A stretch of 7,013 nucleotides of DNA from Rhizobiaceae bacterium (lineage in GTDB: Bacteria > Pseudomonadota > Alphaproteobacteria > Rhizobiales > Rhizobiaceae): NCBI GenBank assembly GCA_028865845.1, contig JAGWJK010000216.1:1-7013 (forward strand). Reading direction: 5' to 3'. Below the pieces are notes generated by a model. It searched no databases, was not told where the DNA came from, and saw nothing but the letters and a program-made list of their open reading frames with translations. The translations under genes and the position numbers were made by a program. Shown here piece by piece: positions 1-5,453 of this stretch; position 1 is the first letter of the stretch; every line of letters begins with the position of its first letter.

Positions 1-41
1 GTCCTCCGCCTGCCGCTCACATACTGCACGAGGATAGGCGC

Positions 42-1286
42 ATGGATATCAACACCAATGTTTTGCGACAATTGAAGAACCGCCGCCAGGGCTTCAGCCT
101 TGAGCAGCCGTTCTATACCGATCCGGACTATTTCAAGCTCGATATGGAAATGATCTACTATCGCGATTGGCTGTTCATCGGCCATGATTGCGAAGTGCCG
201 CGCGCCGGCAATTACTTCACCGTCCAGATCGGCGATTATCCGGTCGTGATCGTCCGCGGACGCGATCAGGTGATCCGCGCCTTCCACAACAGCTGTCGCC
301 ATCGCGGCTCGCGCGTCTGCACCACGGATCGCGGTTCGTCGGCAAAGCTTGTCTGCCCGTACCATCAGTGGACCTACGAGCTCGACGGTTCGCTGCTCTT
401 TGCCCGCCAGATGGCTGAGGATTTCGACAAGAGCCAGTACTCGCTGAAGCCGGTTCATTGCGAAAGCGTCGCCGGATACATCTTCATCTGCCTGGCAAAG
501 AATGCTCCGGATTTTGCCCCGGTCCGTGCCATGGTCGAGCCCTATGTGGCGCCGCATCGCATCAGCGAGGGCAAGATCGCCTTCCAGAGCACGATCATCG
601 AGAAGGGCAACTGGAAGCTCGTCTGGGAAAACAACCGCGAGTGCTATCACTGCGCCGCCAACCATCCCGAACTGTGCCGGACCTTCCCGGAAGCGCCGAC
701 CGTCAGCGGCGTGCAGGGCGCCATGAGCGATCCGGTCATCACCGCCCATTGGCAGCGCTGCGAAGCCGCAGGCCTGCCGAGCGAGTTCAAGCTTTCCCCG
801 GACGGGCAGTTCCGCACCGCGCGCATGCCGCTGATCGAAGGAGCCGAAAGCTACACCATGTCCGGCCAGAACGCCGTCAAGCGACCGCTTTCCTCCGACG
901 TCACGATCAACAATATCGGCACCATGCTGCTGTTCCACTATCCGACCACCTGGAACCACATGCTCGGCGATCATGCGATTTCCTTCCGTGTGCTGCCGAT
1001 CAGCGCCGAGGAGACGGCTGTCACCACCAAATGGATCGTCCATAAGGATGCGGTCGAGGGCGTCGACTACGATCTTGAGGAACTGACGCACGTCTGGACG
1101 GAGACAAACGACCAGGACCGCCGCATCGTCGAGGAAAACGCTTTCGGCATCCGCTCGCCGGCTTACGAGCCGGGTCCTTATTCGGAGATCCACGAAGGCG
1201 GCGTCATGCAGTTCGTCGAATGGTACACGAATTTCATGATCAACCGCCTGCAGGGTGATCAGGCCAAGCTTTCGGCGGTGGCCTGA
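42..1286 (+). CDS. gbcA: Rieske non-heme iron oxygenase, GbcA-like (glycine betaine monooxygenase oxygenase component)
   Basis: Predicted 414-aa oxygenase subunit that would use O2 and electrons from the next gene's product to N-demethylate a quaternary ammonium compound, most likely glycine betaine to dimethylglycine plus formaldehyde, in the cytoplasm. Seen: a Rieske [2Fe-2S] motif C85-x-H87-x17-C105-x2-H108, followed by a catalytic domain with the mononuclear iron motif E200-x2-H203-x4-H208; D359 in the N-D-Q-D stretch is the likely third ligand. The acid between the two metal centres is Glu rather than the Asp of most aromatic-ring dioxygenases, which is known for carnitine oxygenase CntA and fits the quaternary-ammonium group. 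The N-terminal GFSLEQPFYTD stretch and the length fit GbcA. GAGG at 30-33, eight bases before the ATG, supports this start. Its promoter lies mostly left of the window. Stachydrine demethylase or another betaine oxygenase is the main alternative; the oxygenase call is firm and the substrate is inferred. Confidence 0.85.
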   Translation: MDINTNVLRQLKNRRQGFSLEQPFYTDPDYFKLDMEMIYYRDWLFIGHDCEVPRAGNYFTVQIGDYPVVIVRGRDQVIRAFHNSCRHRGSRVCTTDRGSSAKLVCPYHQWTYELDGSLLFARQMAEDFDKSQYSLKPVHCESVAGYIFICLAKNAPDFAPVRAMVEPYVAPHRISEGKIAFQSTIIEKGNWKLVWENNRECYHCAANHPELCRTFPEAPTVSGVQGAMSDPVITAHWQRCEAAGLPSEFKLSPDGQFRTARMPLIEGAESYTMSGQNAVKRPLSSDVTINNIGTMLLFHYPTTWNHMLGDHAISFRVLPISAEETAVTTKWIVHKDAVEGVDYDLEELTHVWTETNDQDRRIVEENAFGIRSPAYEPGPYSEIHEGGVMQFVEWYTNFMINRLQGDQAKLSAVA

Positions 1287-1290
1287 GCCG

Positions 1291-2379
1291 ATGAACATGA
1301 CGGTCTCCCTCCACCACCAGCACCTGGACCAGATGCAGCCCTGGAACGACAGGCAGCATATGCTCGAATGTCTTTCGGCAACGCCCGAAGCGCCCGACGT
1401 GATGACCTTCACGTTCCGCTCCGACAAGGACAATTGGTTCCGCTATTTGCCGGGCCAGTTTGTTACCCTGGACCTGCCGGTGGCGCCGGAGCCCGTCATG
1501 CGCACCTATACGCTGTCGTCGACGCCGTCGCGGCCGTTTTCGCTTGCGATAACGGTCAAGGCGCAGAAGGACAGTATCGGCACGCGCTGGATGTTCGAGA
1601 ATCTGAAGCCCGGCATGCGCATCCGCGCCATCGGGCCGCTTGGAGATTTCAGCCATATCCGCCATCCCGGCGAGAAATACCTCTTCGTCTCCGCCGGCTC
1701 CGGCGTGACGCCGATGATGTCCATGACCCGTTACATGGCCGACACTGCGCCGCTTTCGGACATTGCCTTCATCAACTGCTCGCGCAGCCCTTCCGACATC
1801 ATCTTTCGTTCGGAACTCGAATATCTTGCGCGTTTCATGCCCAATCTCGACCTCGGCTTCATTGTCGAGGGTTGCGGGCGCACCGATCTCTGGTCGGGGC
1901 TGAAGGGCCGTATCGACAAGGCGAAAATCGGGCTGCTCTCGCCAGACTTCGTGGAGCGCACGATCTTCTGCTGTGGCCCGGAAGTGTTCATGGATGCGGT
2001 TCGCTCGATGCTCGAAGCCCACGGTTTCGACATGTCGCGCTACCATCAGGAGAGCTTCCAGCCGGCACAGGCGGCGACCCCGCTGGCCGAGGTCAGCGAC
2101 GACGCCCCGTCGGAGGCGGCGACGTCGATCCGCTTCACCATGGCTGGCAAGGATGTCGCATGCGCGCCGGGACAGACCATATTGCAGGCTGCACGTGGTG
2201 CTGGTGTGCGTATCGGCGCTGCCTGTGAATCCGGCCTTTGCGGCACCTGTCGCGTCATGAAGCTGTCGGGCGAAGTCGAGATGAACCACAATGGCGGCAT
2301 TCTCGATGACGAGATCGACGAGGGCTATGTCCTTGCCTGCTGCTCGCGGCCGAAGATGGACGTGCAGATCGAGGCGTGA
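1291..2379 (+). CDS. gbcB: Flavin/[2Fe-2S] NAD(P)H reductase partner of the Rieske oxygenase, GbcB-like
   Basis: Predicted 362-aa cytoplasmic reductase passing electrons from NAD(P)H via flavin and a [2Fe-2S] cluster to the upstream oxygenase. Domains in order: ferredoxin-reductase flavin domain (about 25-125) with the flavin motif R71-T-Y-T-L-S; NAD-binding domain (about 128-245) with GSGVTPMM at 137-144 and CCGPEVFM at 227-234; a linker (about 258-278) rich in Ala, Pro and acidic residues; and a C-terminal plant-type ferredoxin domain with C312-x4-C317-x2-C320-x29-C350. This flavin-NAD-ferredoxin order is that of GbcB and CntB. I chose ATG 1291, four bases after the gbcA stop, with GGTGG at 1277-1281. 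A GTG at 1255 would overlap gbcA and add 12 residues unlike the family. The 4-nt gap implies co-transcription and translational coupling. The gene ends directly against the convergent GH25 gene, so no terminator separates them. Confidence 0.86.
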   Translation: MNMTVSLHHQHLDQMQPWNDRQHMLECLSATPEAPDVMTFTFRSDKDNWFRYLPGQFVTLDLPVAPEPVMRTYTLSSTPSRPFSLAITVKAQKDSIGTRWMFENLKPGMRIRAIGPLGDFSHIRHPGEKYLFVSAGSGVTPMMSMTRYMADTAPLSDIAFINCSRSPSDIIFRSELEYLARFMPNLDLGFIVEGCGRTDLWSGLKGRIDKAKIGLLSPDFVERTIFCCGPEVFMDAVRSMLEAHGFDMSRYHQESFQPAQAATPLAEVSDDAPSEAATSIRFTMAGKDVACAPGQTILQAARGAGVRIGAACESGLCGTCRVMKLSGEVEMNHNGGILDDEIDEGYVLACCSRPKMDVQIEA

Positions 2380-3381
2380 TTAGAAATCCTGGTAGTTCAG
2401 CTCGTTGATCTCGACCGGCGGTTTGAGGACCGTCGAGGCGGTGACGATCGGGTCTGGCAGCAGCGAGACCAGGGTCTGCATTTCTTCGCGGCAGGCTGGC
2501 GCCTTGACGATGAAATCAGGTGCCGGTTCGGGTTTCGCCGGCAGCAGGTCTCCCTGCGGCCAGATCGCAGCAAGCTGCAGCTTCGTCATCGGCGCGACGT
2601 TCACATCGATATCCGTCAACGTTCCCGGCACGCGGTAAGGGCATTTCGTAGCCGAGCAATTGTCCGACGACGAGAACTGCCAGAGTGTGTAGTTGTCCCA
2701 GTTGCCGAGCGGAAACGTGCCTTTGACGTCGGGCTTGTAGCGCGCGTACCAAAGCGGCAGCCGCGACAGGATCGGATAATCGATGCGATGGCTGGCGATA
2801 TATTCGGCGATATTGTGGTTGGTGTAGAGGATCGGATAACGCCCGGTCCTGGTCTTGATGTGGCCGACGAAGATCTGCGCATCGTCCAGCGACATGAACT
2901 GCGTCGTATCGCTGCCGTCGATATCCAACACCATCAATTCGTCGGGCTTCGGATCGGCATAGTCGAGGAAGTGATTGGCTTGGTCGATCGGATTGCCCGG
3001 CCGCCCGAGATGATAGGCGCCCCAAAGCAGCCCATTCATCTTGGCAAGCATGCGGCGCGTCTGAAACAGCTCGCGGCTGACGGCGTATTTGCGCCACATC
3101 GTCTTGCAATGCGCGAACGTATCGCCGGCATGATCGCCGGTGCAGGAAAAACTTTCCGGCAGGCCGTCGGATGCCTTGGAGATGAAAGCGGCGATGCGCT
3201 TATCCTGCAGAAGCTGCTGCCAGTCGATGGTGTTGAGCTCGTAGGCATCGACGATCAGCGCGTTTTGCGGGTCGTTCCAGGGCTGCTGTTCACCGGCCGC
3301 GACCCTTGTCGCCGGTCCCAGCAGCGCCAGGGCCAAGAGGAAACTGCAAATCAGAACTTGAGTCCGGCGGTATCCCTTCAT
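2380..3381 (-). CDS. Exported GH25 (lysozyme-like) glycoside hydrolase family protein
   Basis: Predicted 333-aa exported protein of the GH25 muramidase fold, a family that cleaves MurNAc-GlcNAc bonds in peptidoglycan. Seen: a Sec signal peptide (Lys/Arg start, hydrophobic 9-22, likely cleavage after the Ala pair at 28-29), so a periplasmic or secreted location. GH25 landmarks follow in order: IVDAYE with D45, FISKASDG at 66-73, WGAYHLGRPGNP at 120-131, VLDID at 151-155, YPILYTN at 182-188, PLWYARY at 209-215, LWQFSSSD at 233-240 and TDIDVNV at 256-262. The usual family signature at the fourth landmark is Asp-x-Glu; here it is D153-I-D155, so the acid/base Glu appears replaced. Cysteines C80/C92 and C242/C247 may form disulfides. 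A 60-residue Pro-rich tail (274-333) matches nothing I recognise. No clear Shine-Dalgarno sequence precedes the ATG at 3381, and a CtrA-like box lies 22-38 bases upstream. Fold call is good; activity is uncertain. Confidence 0.8.
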   Translation of the reverse strand: MKGYRRTQVLICSFLLALALLGPATRVAAGEQQPWNDPQNALIVDAYELNTIDWQQLLQDKRIAAFISKASDGLPESFSCTGDHAGDTFAHCKTMWRKYAVSRELFQTRRMLAKMNGLLWGAYHLGRPGNPIDQANHFLDYADPKPDELMVLDIDGSDTTQFMSLDDAQIFVGHIKTRTGRYPILYTNHNIAEYIASHRIDYPILSRLPLWYARYKPDVKGTFPLGNWDNYTLWQFSSSDNCSATKCPYRVPGTLTDIDVNVAPMTKLQLAAIWPQGDLLPAKPEPAPDFIVKAPACREEMQTLVSLLPDPIVTASTVLKPPVEINELNYQDF

Positions 3382-3402
3382 GGACCAAAGATAAGGAAAC
3401 TT

Positions 3403-3419
3403 GGTTAATCCTGGGTTAA
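3403..3419 (-). promoter_or_regulatory. Candidate CtrA-binding box upstream of the GH25 gene
   Basis: Read on the - strand the site is TTAACCCAGGATTAACC, that is TTAA-N7-TTAAC, an exact match to the full CtrA consensus of alphaproteobacteria. It lies 22-38 bases upstream of the GH25 start codon. If the distal TTAACC serves as the -35, a TTATCT at 3394-3389 would be a -10 after a 19-base spacer. The transcript would then begin within a few bases of the ATG, consistent with the missing ribosome-binding site. Consensus match is seen; CtrA control and a near-leaderless message are inferred. Confidence 0.5.
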
Positions 3420-3510
3420 GAATGGCCTCGCTATAAATTTACCGTGGGGTCTGCGCATAACGCCTTAAATCGGCAGCGATTTGAGCGAGAACTATGCGCC
3501 GTTGGCGTTT

Positions 3511-3550
3511 GTTGCATCCCCCGCGCGCCCTTCCACGCGCGCGATGCAGC
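3511..3550. repeat. Imperfect hairpin-forming inverted repeat in the divergent intergenic region
   Basis: An outer stem pairs 3511-3518 (GTTGCATC) with 3543-3550 (GATGCAGC, one G-T wobble). An inner stem pairs CGCGCG 3522-3527 with CGCGCG 3536-3541. The two are separated by a 3/1 internal bulge, with an 8-base loop at 3528-3535. No T-run follows, so it does not look like an intrinsic terminator. It sits just upstream of the stress promoter, outside the predicted BA14K message. Role unknown: operator, structured RNA or remnant. Confidence 0.45.
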
Positions 3551-3570
3551 GGCCGACTCAAGCCTTGTTT

Positions 3571-3586
3571 CGGGGAACTTTCCCCG
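3571..3586. repeat. Near-perfect palindrome overlapping the -35 element
   Basis: CGGGGAACTTTCCCCG has 7-base arms (CGGGGAA / TTCCCCG) around a 2-base centre. The EcfG -35 hexamer region is contained in its left arm and centre. It could be a repressor or activator site laid over the sigma-factor contact, or simply coincidence of GC-rich flanks around GGAAC. Confidence 0.45.
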
Positions 3587-3598
3587 ATACGGAACGTT
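3574..3598 (+). promoter_or_regulatory. EcfG/RpoE2-type general stress response promoter
   Basis: GGAAC at 3574-3578 is followed by a 16-base spacer and CGTT at 3595-3598, an exact match to the -35/-10 consensus of the alphaproteobacterial general-stress sigma factor EcfG (RpoE2 in Sinorhizobium). It faces the BA14K gene. Transcription would begin near 3604-3607, giving a leader of roughly 35 bases that contains the GGAGAA ribosome-binding site at 3630-3635. This predicts induction in stationary phase, osmotic, heat or oxidative stress. Confidence 0.8.
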
Positions 3599-3639
3599 AT
3601 TGCGTAAAGCACAAAATGAACCAGGGAATGGAGAAATAA

Positions 3640-4134
3640 ATGCTTGGTTTCCGTGCGAGAATTGCGACCATCGCTATTTCGGCCGCTGTGGCTCTGACGA
3701 GCCTTACCCCCTCATTCGCAATGCCCATGATGACCGCACCGGTTGCCGCTTCTGACAAGGCCGTGCCCGCCGACGTACAGCAGGTTCAATGGCGCCACTA
3801 CGGTGGCTATGGCGGATATCGCGGCGGATATTATCCGCGCTATTACCATGGCGGCGGCGGCTGGTATGGCGGCTATCGTGGCTACCCGGCCTACCGCCAC
3901 GGCTATCGCTATTATGACGGCTATTGGTACCCGCTTGCCGCCTTCGGCGCCGGCGCCATCATCGGTGGCGCGATCGCAAGCCAGCCGCGTTACTACGCTC
4001 CTGCTCCCGCTGCAGGCATCAATCCGCGGCATGTCGAATGGTGCGAAGCTCGTTATCGCTCCTATCGGGCTTACGACAACACCTTCCAGCCCAACAACGG
4101 GCCGCGCCAGCAGTGCTACTCGCCCTATTATTGA
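3640..4134 (+). CDS. BA14K-family exported Gly/Tyr-rich small protein
   Basis: Predicted 164-aa exported protein. Seen: a signal peptide (residues 1-27, ending in S-F-A before MPMM); a Gly/Tyr-rich low-complexity stretch at 52-96 built of GGY, RGGYY and GYR units; a Gly/Ala-rich hydrophobic segment at 98-113 ([16 protein letters not shown]) resembling a glycine-zipper membrane helix; and a C-terminal block at about 130-162 with H131-V-E-W-C135 and a final C159. That last block is the hallmark of BA14K proteins, named for the Brucella abortus 14-kDa immunoreactive antigen, for which lectin-like or envelope roles have been proposed. GGAGAA at 3630-3635 fixes the start at 3640. The gene is monocistronic: EcfG-type promoter upstream, strong terminator 29 bases downstream. 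It is therefore probably a stress-induced envelope component; the molecular role is unknown. C135 and C159 could form a disulfide. Confidence 0.85.
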   Translation: MLGFRARIATIAISAAVALTSLTPSFAMPMMTAPVAASDKAVPADVQQVQWRHYGGYGGYRGGYYPRYYHGGGGWYGGYRGYPAYRHGYRYYDGYWYPLAAFGAGAIIGGAIASQPRYYAPAPAAGINPRHVEWCEARYRSYRAYDNTFQPNNGPRQQCYSPYY

Positions 4135-4162
4135 GCCGGTGAAATTAATCTGATCGAACAAG

Positions 4163-4195
4163 CCGCCCGGTCATTCCGGGCGGTTTTGTTTGTTT
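4163..4195 (+). terminator. Intrinsic terminator of the BA14K gene
   Basis: An 8-bp G+C-rich stem (CCGCCCGG 4163-4170 with CCGGGCGG 4176-4183) and a 5-base TCATT loop are followed by TTTTGTTTGTTT at 4184-4195. It acts on rightward transcription. The stop codon of the convergent transporter gene (4194-4196) overlaps the end of the T-run. In the leftward direction the hairpin lacks a good U-run, so it would be at best a weak terminator for that gene. Confidence 0.92.
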
Positions 4196-5234
4196 AGAGG
4201 ATGTTCGTCCGCCTCAGCAGCCACCACGCCAGAAGCATCGAGGCAACGATCAAGCCGACCGCATATTCGGTGCCGCCGCCGCCACCTGAAAACGGTAGGC
4301 TCGACGTGTTCATTCCGAAGAAGCCGGTCACCAGCGTCGGCGGTAACAGGAAAGCCGTCATGATCGACAGGATGTAGAGGTGACGGTTGATCTCGGAGGA
4401 AAGCTTGGAATCGATTTCTTCATGCAGCAGCCGGGCACGATCCTGCAGCGCATAGACATCGTGATCAACGGCTTCCAGCCGGCCGGTCAAGCGGCTTGCC
4501 ACTTCGTCGAAGCCGAACGGCATTTCTTCGTCATCGGAGGCCGACGCGCGCCGCATCAGCGACAGCACGGTGCGCAGATGCCGGTGAAGACGCACGATCG
4601 TCCGGCGTATCGGTGCCAGCCGCCGTCGCTCGTCACGCGGCGCGTTTTCATAAACGAAATCCTCGATCAGGTTCAGTTCTTCGGTGATCTCGATGACCAG
4701 TGAGATCAACGTGCGCTGAAACTCGATGACGAGCAGTTCGAAAATATCGAGCGGCCTGGTGAATTTGGCGGCGTTCTTCTCGATCTGCAGGCGGGCGCGC
4801 TCGACGCTGCGCAGCGGCTGTACCCGGGTCGTGATCAGGTAACGATCGGTCAACACGAAATGCAGCCAGCCTATATCGCTGGTGTCCTGATCGAATTCGC
4901 GCTGGAAATCGACCAGTGTTCCGTACAGCATCTGTTCTTCGACGGTGATGGTCGAGTGGGTCTCATGCGTGGTCAAAGCCGAGCGAGCCGCCGCACTGAG
5001 CCCTGGCACTTCCTCCAGCAGGGCGGGCACGCGGGCATCGACGAGGCTCAGATGCAGCCACAGGAAACCCTCTCCGGAAAACAAGGTGGCGCGATCGGTA
5101 TCGTCAGGCAGTCGTTCCCGTTTGTCCGTATCGGCATAAAGTCGATAGGCCCAAACAAGGCCGGGTATCGTGGCTGCTGTCGTGATTGGGTTCATGGGCG
5201 CCGAACTGCTCGCAGGGTCAAGATTATTCGCCAT
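4194..5234 (-). CDS. zntB: CorA/ZntB-family divalent metal transporter
   Basis: Predicted 346-aa inner-membrane protein of the CorA (2-TM-GxN) family, which forms homopentameric channels or transporters for Mg2+, Zn2+ or similar ions. Seen: a large mixed soluble N-terminal domain; a long charged helical region at about 160-285 forming the stalk; TM1 at about 286-306 (ILSIMTAFLLPPTLVTGFF); the signature G307-M-N309; and TM2 at about 324-341, followed by a short Arg-containing tail, as the family requires. The TM1-TM2 loop reads TSSLPF and then five glycines, with Glu only at 323. It lacks the acidic MPEL-type loop of Mg2+-selective CorA and resembles ZntB. The ion is therefore more likely Zn2+ than Mg2+, but this is inference. 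Start ATG at 5234 has only a weak AAAG-like ribosome-binding site; Met14 (codon 5195-5193) is an alternative. The gene is single, convergent with the BA14K gene and divergent from the acyl-CoA dehydrogenase gene. Confidence 0.85.
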   Translation of the reverse strand: MANNLDPASSSAPMNPITTAATIPGLVWAYRLYADTDKRERLPDDTDRATLFSGEGFLWLHLSLVDARVPALLEEVPGLSAAARSALTTHETHSTITVEEQMLYGTLVDFQREFDQDTSDIGWLHFVLTDRYLITTRVQPLRSVERARLQIEKNAAKFTRPLDIFELLVIEFQRTLISLVIEITEELNLIEDFVYENAPRDERRRLAPIRRTIVRLHRHLRTVLSLMRRASASDDEEMPFGFDEVASRLTGRLEAVDHDVYALQDRARLLHEEIDSKLSSEINRHLYILSIMTAFLLPPTLVTGFFGMNTSSLPFSGGGGGTEYAVGLIVASMLLAWWLLRRTNIL

Positions 5235-5359
5235 AGTCTTTGTTCATGACGATTGTTTATGCAAGGGCGGCCGAGCTCCCACGATTTCAACGGGATGGCG
5301 GAAATGCCGCAGCTGCGCAGGATGATCTCGTCGGCATGTCATAACGCACATCTCTGAAA

Positions 5360-5375
5360 TTGACGTTTACGTAAA
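5360..5375. promoter_or_regulatory. Candidate ACGT-type operator upstream of the acyl-CoA dehydrogenase
   Basis: TTGACGTTTACGTAAA fits a 16-bp near-palindrome TTnACGTnnACGTnAA (12 of 16 positions symmetric), and contains the perfect 10-bp palindrome TTTACGTAAA at 5366-5375. Its first six bases, TTGACG, are also a good -35, and an AT-rich tract with ACAATA lies downstream at 5392-5397. From memory, MerR-family regulators of acyl-CoA and branched-chain degradation (LiuR) use ACGT-rich palindromes of this kind inside promoters. The site is 79 bases upstream of the start codon. Symmetry is seen; the regulator is inferred. Confidence 0.5.
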
Positions 5376-5441
5376 AATCAATAAGCTGGAGACAATATCT
5401 AGCCGATGATCGATGTGAGGTAGATTGTCGGCGATCACTGC

Positions 5442-5446
5442 GGAGG
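5442..5446 (+). promoter_or_regulatory. Strong ribosome-binding site fixing the acyl-CoA dehydrogenase start
   Basis: GGAGG lies seven bases before ATG 5454. It is the best Shine-Dalgarno sequence in the window and settles the start of a gene that runs off the right edge. Confidence 0.85.
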
Positions 5447-5453
5447 AAATAGC

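Noticed and set aside
1240..2289. Long open frame (349 codons) on the - strand opposite gbcB
   Set aside because: Its translation is Arg/His-rich with no family motif, and it is a codon-bias shadow of the clearly recognisable reductase on the + strand.
2788..3408. 206-codon + strand frame opposite the GH25 gene
   Set aside because: It lacks recognisable motifs and a ribosome-binding site, and the opposite strand encodes a signal peptide and GH25 landmarks.
3444..3755. 103-codon + strand frame overlapping the start of the BA14K gene
   Set aside because: It would span the EcfG promoter and inverted repeats and overlap the BA14K signal peptide in another frame; composition is not protein-like.
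3712..4161. 149-codon - strand frame opposite the BA14K gene, rich in Ala/Ile/Val
   Set aside because: It is the hydrophobic antisense image of the Gly/Tyr repeat codons (GGC, TAT), not an independent membrane protein.
5308..5317. 10-bp palindrome CGCAGCTGCG in the same intergenic region
   Set aside because: It is short and GC-rich, so expected by chance, and it lacks a nearby promoter element to give it a role.
5295..5357. 20-codon small open frame between the transporter and acyl-CoA dehydrogenase genes
   Set aside because: It has no proper Shine-Dalgarno sequence, no conserved features I can recognise, and a length expected by chance.
5407..5437. 6-bp inverted repeat TGATCG / CGATCA with a 19-base loop just before the acyl-CoA dehydrogenase ribosome-binding site
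   Set aside because: GATC-containing 6-mers are common, the arms are short, and the loop is long; not enough for a leader structure.
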